A stretch of DNA of 12,855 nt from the NCBI GenBank assembly GCA_030631125.1, contig DAOVLS010000036.1, positions 1 through 12,855 of the forward strand, in the 5' to 3' direction. The first letter of the stretch is position 1; each line of letters opens with the position of its first letter. The stretch comes from Planctomycetales bacterium (GTDB lineage: Bacteria > Planctomycetota > Phycisphaerae > SM23-33). Below the pieces are notes generated by a model. The model did not search any database. It had not been told where the DNA came from and worked only from the letters and a program-made list of their open reading frames with translations. Of this stretch, positions 6,167 to 12,855 are shown in pieces. The translations under genes were made by a program, and so were the position numbers.

Positions 6167-7411
6167 TTACCGAGACCGCCTCAGGGACGCCAGCAGTTTC
6201 TTCGCCTCCCCAGCCGCCTTGGTGGAACCGTAGTCGCTGACGATTCCCCGCAGGATTTTGACGGCCTTGTCACTCATCTTGTGACGGAGGTAGAGCCTGG
6301 CCAACTTCAGCCGCTGGGCGGCCTTGGTCTCGGAATCGGCCGGCGCCGAGGTCCTCGTAGTAGTCGGCGAAAACGGGAAGGCAACCTCGGGTGTTACCAC
6401 GCCGTCCACAGCCGGCGGGTCCCACCGGTATGGGAACTTGACCTTTTCCACCGCCGCGGCGCTTTCCTTGCGGAGCCTTGCCAGCGTAGCCTTCTCGCGT
6501 TTCAGGTTCGCAACAATACTTCTGGCCTCGCGGGACAGACGAGCGATTTTGCGATCCAGAGCCAAAATGGCGGCGTCCTCGTCGCGGATGAGGTTGCGCA
6601 AGTCACGACGGCGAATGTGCTTGCGATAGTCGTCGTCGGGGTTGGTCTCCAGGGAGCGGAGTTCGCGCTGCAGTTTGCGACGGAGTTCCTTCCTGGAGTC
6701 AACATCCGCAACAAGGTCGCGATACTCCTGACGTTTCGCACGCGCCAGCACCTCGGCCTGTTCCAGTTTTGCCTCGGCAACCTCGATCTTCGCGTCGAAT
6801 TTATCCTTGACGTCCTGTCGCTTCCCGTAAGCGGCCACTATGGCGTTGTAGGCGCCAGTGTATTGTTCCTTGCCGGCGAGTTCCTTTTTCATCCGCGCCA
6901 GCAGTCGCGCGACGCGGTCAGTAACCTTAGGCAGGTTGGGCTGGCTGATATACCAGGCGACTAACTGCCCGGCGTTGTGCAGGACGGAGGGATCGTCGCG
7001 GCGTTTTTCCAGCGAGCGAATCGTCGCCGACAGCGCCTCGGCCAATTCCCCGCGATTGCCGCGATTGTAGCCGACGACGCCCCACGCCAAACCGTTATTC
7101 GGGTCAAGCCGAACCAGCACCCTGGCCGGATAATAGGCAATCTTCGGCAGGCCGAACTTCAGCATCCGCTTCATATATGTGTCGTGGAGTTCGACCTTGT
7201 TGCGGTCTATCGCGCAGCCGCGGGCGTAGGCCGACATCGCCGAGCGAGGATTGTCGGTTTCCCTGATGGCCCGAATGTACGCTTCCAGCCGGGCCGCCGG
7301 CGCTGTTGTCGCACCTGGGCCTGTCGTCGAGGCAGGCCTGGTGGTCGGACCGGCAAAAGAAACCCATGTCAACGCCGCCACGCAAATCACCGCTGCATAT
7401 ACGTTTCTCAT
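6167..7411 (-). CDS. Exported TPR/coiled-coil protein, tandem paralogue B
   Basis: A 414-residue protein of unknown function, paralogous to its downstream neighbour. The start is set at ATG 7411, because AGGGAGAAAGTT sits just before it and the signal peptide (MRNVYAAVICVAALTWVSFA) begins there; a longer frame from 7438 adds only nine residues. After a Thr/Pro/Ala linker (21-40) comes the TPR-like block (about 41-154), a charged coiled-coil region (about 195-325) rich in Arg, Glu, Lys and Asp, the shared motif RWDPPAVDGVVTPEV (329-343), a Thr/Ser/Pro spacer and a C-terminal TPR-like unit (about 364-410). It lacks the Tyr/Arg insert of A and has a shorter DDDYRKHIRRRD there. It has its own promoter, back to back with that of the amidotransferase gene. 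Likely a periplasmic scaffold, acting with or in place of A; this is inference. Confidence 0.75.
   Translation of the reverse strand: MRNVYAAVICVAALTWVSFAGPTTRPASTTGPGATTAPAARLEAYIRAIRETDNPRSAMSAYARGCAIDRNKVELHDTYMKRMLKFGLPKIAYYPARVLVRLDPNNGLAWGVVGYNRGNRGELAEALSATIRSLEKRRDDPSVLHNAGQLVAWYISQPNLPKVTDRVARLLARMKKELAGKEQYTGAYNAIVAAYGKRQDVKDKFDAKIEVAEAKLEQAEVLARAKRQEYRDLVADVDSRKELRRKLQRELRSLETNPDDDYRKHIRRRDLRNLIRDEDAAILALDRKIARLSREARSIVANLKREKATLARLRKESAAAVEKVKFPYRWDPPAVDGVVTPEVAFPFSPTTTRTSAPADSETKAAQRLKLARLYLRHKMSDKAVKILRGIVSDYGSTKAAGEAKKLLASLRRSR
6950..7252 (-). repeat. 303-bp direct repeat, copy B
   Basis: This encodes residues 54-154 of paralogue B and is the partner of 5616-5918. The ten amino-acid differences are scattered, and four of them cluster in the GYxxGxRGELxEA segment. 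The match is much higher than in the rest of the two genes, so either strong selection or gene conversion is keeping this block alike. Confidence 0.8.
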
Positions 7412-7453
7412 AACTTTCTCCCTGCCGCCTGCGCCCACGATGTCTTCCTATAT

Positions 7454-7482
7454 GGTATAACCCCCCCGCTCCGGCGATACAA
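7454..7482 (-). promoter_or_regulatory. Candidate promoter of TPR paralogue B
   Basis: On the minus strand: -35 TTGTAT (7477-7482), 17-bp spacer containing a G7 run, and -10 TATACC (7454-7459). Start of transcription near 7447 gives a leader of about 36 nt before ATG 7411. The -10 region is shared with paralogue A; the -35 box is better than in A, so B may be the more strongly expressed copy. Confidence 0.5.
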
Positions 7483-7510
7483 CGCAGATTATTGAATTGT
7501 TCGCCCCGGC

Positions 7511-7539
7511 TTGACCGGAGCCGAATAGACCGATACGAT
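7511..7539 (+). promoter_or_regulatory. Candidate promoter of trpG/pabA, predicting a leaderless mRNA
   Basis: TTGACC (7511-7516), a 17-bp spacer and TACGAT (7534-7539). Counting seven bases past the -10 box puts the transcription start on the A of ATG 7546, so the message would begin at the start codon. In agreement, no Shine-Dalgarno sequence precedes this gene. Confidence 0.5.
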
Positions 7540-7545
7540 GCGCCT

Positions 7546-8121
<576 letters not shown>

Positions 8122-8192
8122 TTAGATTTGGAACACGCCGCAAAGCTAGAAAACGCTCGTGATCGGGTATAGAAATGGAAAGGAGATGCAGG

Positions 8193-9584
8193 ATGATGAA
8201 AACACGACTGGTTGTGCTGGTGTCAATTCTGGTTGTAGTCGCCGGGTGCGGCATAAATGCCGAGGCCGCGTCAAAGACGTATTACGTCTCCACATCCGGG
8301 GACAATTCGGCCAGCGGCCTGGCTGAGAAAACCGCCTGGCGGACGATAACTCACGCCGCCAAGGTCGCCGGCGCCGGCGATACGGTCAAAATCAAAGGCG
8401 GCAACTATGGGCATGAGCATGTGGTTATCAAAAACTCCGGTACGAAAGAAAATTACATTACGTTTAAAGGATACGATGGCGAAGTAAAAATAAATGGCGC
8501 AGATGTTAAGGGATATGGGATATGGCTGAACGGAAAGTCATATATTACAATTGATGGGATTACCACCACCAGATATCTGGTTGGCATTCTGGGACAAGGT
8601 GCGACGGGACAAGGCAGCACACACCATATTAATGTCTATAATGTCATTGCTTATCAGAATCATCATGGAATCTATTTTGAGGATAATAATCACCATATTA
8701 ATGTCCGGAATTGTAAAGCATATAACAATGTGATGCACAATTTCCTATTCAGAGGCGTTACCGCTTCTCTCATTGAAGATTGTGTAAGTTATGCAGACCC
8801 TGCATTAATAGAAGGCGGTCGGTTTAAAACCGATTACGGTTTTACTCTCTATGGAAAGAAAGACGGTACTGGCGGCTGCAAAAAAAATATTCTCAAGAAT
8901 TGCGTTATGCTCGGAGGACCGTGGCACGGATTTGCTCTCAGGTATGGATCAAGCAACAACATGCTTATCAATTGCCGTTCGTATGATACCAGAGGGGAGC
9001 ATTTCTCACCAAAAGAATTGAGCGGACACAACACATTTATTAATTGTGTGGCCGCTGGCGTAAAGAAAACAGCGGCAACTTCAGTTTCAAACTGGAGTGT
9101 GGGGTTCAATGTAAAGTCGTCTAATAACAGATTTATTAACTGTATTGCTACCGATGTATACATGGGTATATATATTTCGTTGGGCAGCGAAACATGGGAC
9201 ACTCCGCACGATAACCTTTTCAAAAATTGTATTGTCACAAAATGTAAGAGGAACTGGGGTATTAACCTCGCGAATGGAAAAAACAACATTCTCATGTATA
9301 ACGATGTTTGGGATAATGTCAAAAACTATGTAGGTTGCACACCCGGCGCGGGAGACATAAGCAAGGATCCCTTATTCGCTAATCCTTCGAAGAAGGATTT
9401 CCATCTTAAATCGCAATACGGAAGATGGGACGGGAAGAAGTGGGTCAAGGACAAGGCGACGAGTCCTTGCATAGATGCCGGCGATCCGAAGTCAAAATGG
9501 AAGAATGAATCGGCCCCGAACGGCGGGCGCGTCAATATCGGCGCATACGGGAACACCTCGGAAGCATCGAAGTCTTCGAAATAG
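8193..9584 (+). CDS. Right-handed beta-helix lipoprotein
   Basis: A 463-residue protein. It has a lipoprotein signal (hydrophobic residues 6-17, lipobox VAGC with Cys19), then a DUF1565-like opening (YYVSTSGDNSASGL, TAWRTITHAA, AGDTVKIKGGNY), then coils of a right-handed parallel beta-helix with many Asn/Asp/Gly turns and motifs such as HHINVxN, NNxFINC and NxLxNC (about 80-400). It ends with SPCIDAGDP (424-432) and VNIGAYGN. Such folds belong to polysaccharide lyases and related surface proteins, and several planctomycete families have this tail. No catalytic residue set can be assigned, so lyase activity is possible but unproven. ATG 8193 follows AAAGGAG (8179-8185) by 7 nt; ATG 8196 is the alternative, and 8175 lies before the ribosome site. 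Base composition falls sharply in the middle third (see findings). Confidence 0.85.
   Translation: MMKTRLVVLVSILVVVAGCGINAEAASKTYYVSTSGDNSASGLAEKTAWRTITHAAKVAGAGDTVKIKGGNYGHEHVVIKNSGTKENYITFKGYDGEVKINGADVKGYGIWLNGKSYITIDGITTTRYLVGILGQGATGQGSTHHINVYNVIAYQNHHGIYFEDNNHHINVRNCKAYNNVMHNFLFRGVTASLIEDCVSYADPALIEGGRFKTDYGFTLYGKKDGTGGCKKNILKNCVMLGGPWHGFALRYGSSNNMLINCRSYDTRGEHFSPKELSGHNTFINCVAAGVKKTAATSVSNWSVGFNVKSSNNRFINCIATDVYMGIYISLGSETWDTPHDNLFKNCIVTKCKRNWGINLANGKNNILMYNDVWDNVKNYVGCTPGAGDISKDPLFANPSKKDFHLKSQYGRWDGKKWVKDKATSPCIDAGDPKSKWKNESAPNGGRVNIGAYGNTSEASKSSK
8622..8705 (+). repeat. 15-bp direct repeat, one beta-helix coil apart
   Basis: CACCATATTAATGTC occurs at 8622-8636 and again at 8691-8705. 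The spacing is 69 bp, or 23 codons, which is the usual length of one turn of a right-handed beta-helix. Both copies encode HHINV. Confidence 0.8.
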
Positions 9585-9601
9585 CATTGGCCTCCAGCAC
9601 G

Positions 9602-9623
9602 GTAGCGTCAGGGCCGGCGCTAC
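9602..9623. terminator. Possible hairpin between convergent genes
   Basis: GTAGCG (9602-9607) pairs with CGCTAC (9618-9623) around a 10-nt loop. It lies in the 35-bp gap between the convergent beta-helix and DUF4838 genes and overlaps the latter's stop codon. There is no T run on either side, so this is weak support for a shared terminator. Confidence 0.2.
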
Positions 9624-11545
9624 ATCAGTCCGTCGTATGCGAATCCCAGCAGCGGGCTTAAGCCATTGAGGCAGATGGACACGTCGAAGGCGCGATGGTA
9701 ATACCGTTCGTGGCGACGGACGTATTCGATGAAGTCCCAGGCGCGTTTTTTGGCCTCGTCCTCGTTGCCCAGGCACATCGCCAGCAGATAGCGGCATAGT
9801 AGCAGCGACATCCGCGCGTGATATTTCAGATATTTCCACGAGCGGGCATGGGCCGGTTCGGCCAGCGACATTCCACGCTCAATCATCGGCTGAAAGGCTT
9901 CAATCAGGGCGGGAATCTTTTTGAGTTGGCCGACGGCCTTGCGCCGCTTGGCGGCGGTGAGTTCCCGCCTCAAAAGGCGCGGATTGAACAGGTTCGACAA
10001 CGTGCGGAGATATTTTTCGACCGCCGGTCCGGCCTTTCCGAAGGCGGCGGCGAAATAATCGTCGGCAATTTCCCCGAAGGAAAGTTTCCGGTCCCACAGC
10101 GTCCTTGCCATCACCGTCATTCCCAGCGCCGAAGGCAGGCCGAAACGCTGCGACGCACCGTCGATCATTCCGTTCAGGCCCATATCCCGCAGATTGCGGA
10201 TGTCCTGATGCAGGACCTTCGCCATGGCGTATTGGCCCGGGTCCCTGGGCAGGTCCCGCCAGAAGTGGTAATCGAAGATGAAACACTCGCCGGCGAACGT
10301 TTTTCGCCAGGCGTCGAGGTAGGCGAGGTTTTCGTCCGGTCCGGTCGGCGTGTCGAGTTTGTTCCTGCGGAACGGTTTGAGCCTCGTCCGTCGCGGTGAA
10401 GCGGCGAACGGCTCCGAAAATGAGCGGGTGAACGGCGCGAGCATCAGGCTGAAGCGGTCGGGGTCGTTTATCTTCTCGGTTACCGGCGGCCAGAGCAGGT
10501 CCTCGTAGATTACGAAGGCAATTTTCGTTTCGAGGCTTCGGCGTGTCAGTTCCGCGTCGATTTCGTTGAGCATTTTCACGTAGAGGTCTGCGGGGCGATG
10601 GTCGCGGCAGAGCGGGCACTCGCAATGGCTGTTGACGCCGTCGGCCAGCCAGAAGTGGACGACCTCGCCGGGCGGTCGCCGGCGGGCATATTCGACGACC
10701 GTATCGGTCAGCATCCGGCGAACTTTCGGATCGCCGTAGCACAATTGTGTATCGACGGCGATACCGTCCCCCAGCCTGCGCTTTCCGTTGACCCTGGCGA
10801 AATACTTCGCCGCTTTGGGAGGGATTTTTCCGGTATGCTTTTGCCATCCGGTAGCGCGGATGCCCAGCACCTCGCACGTCCACCCGTGGCCTATTCTGTG
10901 CAGTGCCAGTCCGCGCTTCCCGGCCTCGGCGAGCAGGTTCTGCGTCATCTTCTCGGCGCGGGCGAAGGTCAGCCTCTGCTTCTTCATGTGCGGGTTGTAC
11001 TCGTGTTCGTACCAGCGGCCGAAAAAATGCTGAGGCGTGTGGAACTGCACGAGGTAGCCGTTCATCCCGGCTTTGGGTATCCAATCGACCATATCGCGGG
11101 CGTGTTCGTAACTGACCGCCCCTTCCATGCAGATTCCGCGGTGCCGGTAAGAAGCGCGTTCGTGAACACCGACGACCTTGACGGGATTTCTCAGATTGGG
11201 AATTACTTCGCCGTCTTTGCCGGGTCGTATCCAGCGGAAACCGACTTCCCTCAAATAGCGATAGACCGCCAGAAGGGCGCTTCGCGGATTGCTCCCGGCG
11301 ATGACGCCGCCGGTCCGGCCTATGCGAATGAAAATTTCGTCGTCAAGTGGATCCTCTGATACAGCCGGCGGGACAATTCCCTCAAAATCCGCAAACAATC
11401 CCAACCATATTCCCGTTTGGGAATTGTCATACCGCTTGCGGGGGCGGATGCTGAACTCTCGCCCGCTTGCCCGGGCCAGATACTTCCGCAACTCCCGTGC
11501 GGCGAAGGGGATTCCAGATGCAGAACCGATTCGGTGAATATTCAC
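9620..11545 (-). CDS. DUF4838 glycoside-hydrolase-like protein
   Basis: A 641-residue protein. The first about 115 residues look like the small alpha/beta domain that precedes the barrel in GH20 and GH67 enzymes (FAARELRKYLARASGREF, then LLAVYRYLREVGFRWIRPG and GEVIP). A DUF4838 region follows, with a barrel-like pattern, the cysteine cluster HCECPLC (Cys308, Cys310, Cys313) after HFWLADGVNS, and an all-helical C-terminal part. Proteins of this family are common in polysaccharide-using planctomycetes and Bacteroidota; their activity is not settled, and metal binding by the three Cys residues is a guess. Translation starts at GTG 11545, with GGGGAG 8 nt upstream; an in-frame stop lies further up and there is no other start. 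No signal peptide is present, so the protein seems cytoplasmic, unlike many relatives. It lies 84 bp behind transketolase on the same strand and may be cotranscribed. Confidence 0.8.
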   Translation of the reverse strand: MNIHRIGSASGIPFAARELRKYLARASGREFSIRPRKRYDNSQTGIWLGLFADFEGIVPPAVSEDPLDDEIFIRIGRTGGVIAGSNPRSALLAVYRYLREVGFRWIRPGKDGEVIPNLRNPVKVVGVHERASYRHRGICMEGAVSYEHARDMVDWIPKAGMNGYLVQFHTPQHFFGRWYEHEYNPHMKKQRLTFARAEKMTQNLLAEAGKRGLALHRIGHGWTCEVLGIRATGWQKHTGKIPPKAAKYFARVNGKRRLGDGIAVDTQLCYGDPKVRRMLTDTVVEYARRRPPGEVVHFWLADGVNSHCECPLCRDHRPADLYVKMLNEIDAELTRRSLETKIAFVIYEDLLWPPVTEKINDPDRFSLMLAPFTRSFSEPFAASPRRTRLKPFRRNKLDTPTGPDENLAYLDAWRKTFAGECFIFDYHFWRDLPRDPGQYAMAKVLHQDIRNLRDMGLNGMIDGASQRFGLPSALGMTVMARTLWDRKLSFGEIADDYFAAAFGKAGPAVEKYLRTLSNLFNPRLLRRELTAAKRRKAVGQLKKIPALIEAFQPMIERGMSLAEPAHARSWKYLKYHARMSLLLCRYLLAMCLGNEDEAKKRAWDFIEYVRRHERYYHRAFDVSICLNGLSPLLGFAYDGLM

Positions 11546-11579
11546 GTACGCTACTCCCCAGCAATCCGGTACCCTGTAA

Positions 11580-11602
11580 CACCCAACTTGATGAGTTGGG
11601 TG
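11580..11602 (-). other. Hairpin between transketolase and DUF4838 genes
   Basis: A perfect 9-bp inverted repeat (CACCCAACT and AGTTGGGTG, 5-nt loop) 27 nt after the transketolase stop. On the minus strand a further GTAA/TTAC pairing is possible outside it. There is no T run, so it may be an mRNA-stabilising or attenuating element rather than a full terminator, leaving the DUF4838 gene partly coupled to transketolase. Confidence 0.5.
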
Positions 11603-11629
11603 GCACGGTTACTGACACGTCCGGGATTG

Positions 11630-12855
11630 TTACTCGCTCTGGTCGAACATTTTCTGCGCGGCGGCGACGACATCGGTCACAGCCAGGTGGACCAGTTCGA
11701 GCGTCTCGTCGGACGTGCGGGCGGATTTGGGTATGTGGCGAAGCACGAGGCTATCGACCATCACGCCGAGGTCGCTGCACGCGGCGGCGGCGGTAATCTC
11801 ATCGGCCACACCGCCGAGGTAGTTGTCCTCGACGACGAGTATCTGCCCGCGGCAGTCGTCGCCGATGCGGAGGATCTCGTCGGTTTCGGCCGGTAGGGAA
11901 TAGACGTCGATAAGACCCGCCGACAGGCCCGCCTGCTCCTCCAGCGCCGCCACAGCCTGTTGGGCGACGTGAACCATATACCCGCTGGCGACAATGGTCA
12001 GGTCCTCGCCGTCAATGAGGTGCTTGAAGCCGCCCGCCTGGAAGGTCTCGTTCTCGTCATAGATGAACGGTACGTCGGGGCGGTGTGTGCGCATGTAGCA
12101 CATCCCGTCGATATTGGCCATCAGTTCGGTCAGTTTGAACGCGCTGACGGCGTCCGAGGGCAGCATAATCCGGCATGCCGGTGCGCCGTCCGCCCGCTTG
12201 GCGCGGGCCAGGGCGCGGAAGAACGCCATGTCCGTCAGACCCATCTGGCTGGGTCCGTCGGCCGCCAGTGATACGCCGGCGTGCGAGCCGACAAGTTTGA
12301 TGTTAGCGCTACCGACGGCGGCCATTTCAACCTGGTCGAAGGCGCGGGTGAGGAACTTGGCGAAACTTGAGACGAACGGAACCTTCCCCGCCGCCGCCAG
12401 ACCGACCGCCGCCGATACCATGTTCTGCTCGGCGATGCGGGCCTCGAAGTACCGTTGCGGATAGTTGTCGGCGAAGAAGATGGTGAAGGTGGAATTTCTC
12501 ACATCCCCGTCCAGCGCGACGATGCGCTCGTCTGCGCCGATGGCGTTCAGGGCCGCTCCGTACGCCCGGCGAGTGGAGAGGACCTTCTCCTCGACAGCCT
12601 GTTCCAGTCCGACGGTCTTGGCCGCCGTGGCGAGCGCACCGGCGGAAAAGCCGCCGCGGGCAGGTAGAACCACCGGCTGCGGTGACGACAAATGCGCAAC
12701 GCCGACGTCTTCGCCCTTATCTACGCCCAGTTCAGCCGCCTTGGCGTCAAGGTCGGCGATTGCCGCATCGACCGCATCCGCCGCAAGCGGCTTGCCGTGG
12801 CTGTTCTCATCGTGCAGGGCCGTTACGCCCCATCCCTTGAGAGTCCGGACGATTA
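11630..12855 (-). CDS. tkt: Transketolase, 3' part (gene continues beyond the window)
   Basis: Visible are the last 407 residues of a thiamine-diphosphate enzyme that moves two-carbon units between sugar phosphates in the pentose phosphate pathway. The frame is open to the window edge. The outermost part reads IVRTLKGWGVTAL and HGKPLAADA, the end of the thiamine-binding (PP) domain, so this is a single-chain transketolase and a TTG codon at 12691 is not its start. After a linker comes the Pyr domain with ALDGDVRNSTF, the catalytic Glu in ARIAEQNMVS (codon 12428-12430), AFDQVEMAA, GSHAGVS and DGPSQMG, then the C-terminal domain with VVEDNYLGGVADE. The pattern RTLKGWG, DGDVRNSTF and SHAGVS resembles the animal-type branch more than the E. 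coli TktA branch. It ends at TAA 11630-11632. No neighbouring pentose-phosphate gene is visible. Confidence 0.93.
   Translation of the reverse strand, partial: IVRTLKGWGVTALHDENSHGKPLAADAVDAAIADLDAKAAELGVDKGEDVGVAHLSSPQPVVLPARGGFSAGALATAAKTVGLEQAVEEKVLSTRRAYGAALNAIGADERIVALDGDVRNSTFTIFFADNYPQRYFEARIAEQNMVSAAVGLAAAGKVPFVSSFAKFLTRAFDQVEMAAVGSANIKLVGSHAGVSLAADGPSQMGLTDMAFFRALARAKRADGAPACRIMLPSDAVSAFKLTELMANIDGMCYMRTHRPDVPFIYDENETFQAGGFKHLIDGEDLTIVASGYMVHVAQQAVAALEEQAGLSAGLIDVYSLPAETDEILRIGDDCRGQILVVEDNYLGGVADEITAAAACSDLGVMVDSLVLRHIPKSARTSDETLELVHLAVTDVVAAAQKMFDQSE

Noticed and set aside
7454..7470. A C8 run as a possible phase-variation tract
   Set aside because: The C run (7461-7467) is seven bases, lies in the promoter spacer of paralogue B and is too short to be called variable without population data.
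8175..8192. Start of the beta-helix gene at ATG 8175
   Set aside because: This ATG lies before the AAAGGAG ribosome site and would put charged residues (MERRCR) before the lipoprotein signal.
8591..8614. GGGACAAGG repeated twice, looking like a short tandem array
   Set aside because: Only two copies, encoding GQGATGQGS in a loop; no CRISPR-like spacing or further units.
9900..11084. A 394-residue minus-strand open frame
   Set aside because: It is an Arg/Pro-rich shadow of the DUF4838 gene in another frame, as expected in GC-rich DNA.
11630..12691. A stand-alone transketolase C-terminal subunit starting at TTG 12691
   Set aside because: The frame stays open to the window edge, and the upstream codons encode the RTLKGWG and HGKPL motifs of the preceding domain, so it is one long chain.

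Overview
The window is about 12.9 kb of GC-rich bacterial chromosome, most likely from a planctomycete and probably close to the class Phycisphaerae. The pointers are a PEP-CTERM protein with a planctomycete-style tail (PEP, hydrophobic stretch, Arg/Lys cluster), secreted proteins that begin with a signal peptide followed by a Thr/Pro/Ser linker, a beta-helix lipoprotein with an SPCIDAGDP tail, and a DUF4838 protein. This placement is inference from gene style, since no rRNA or tRNA is present.

Layout. (1) 8-1196, minus strand: most of an N-terminal-nucleophile (C45/AAT-like) hydrolase, overlapped out of frame by the first quarter of a drug/metabolite transporter. The two look welded together by a deletion, and neither is complete. 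(2) 1371-3904, plus strand: a secreted ARPP-1/DUF6569 protein, then an MFS transporter. (3) 3873-7411, minus strand: a small PEP-CTERM protein whose 3' end overlaps the MFS gene by 32 bp, then two tandem paralogous exported TPR/coiled-coil proteins, each with its own copy of the same promoter and leader. (4) 7546-9584, plus strand: a glutamine amidotransferase of the TrpG/PabA type behind a promoter that predicts a leaderless mRNA, then a beta-helix lipoprotein with an AT-rich middle. (5) 9620-12855, minus strand: a DUF4838 glycosidase-like protein downstream of a full-length-type transketolase that runs off the right edge.

How the genes relate. No single pathway unites them. Several fit a polysaccharide-degrading lifestyle (beta-helix protein, DUF4838 protein, MFS carrier, surface-sorted PEP-CTERM protein), while transketolase and TrpG/PabA are housekeeping enzymes. 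The least explained element is the tandem TPR/coiled-coil pair. Over about 100 residues the two are 90% identical, while their long charged helical middles have diverged. No phage, insertion sequence, CRISPR array or RNA gene was seen. The longest stretch without a gene is 273 bp (4539-4811).
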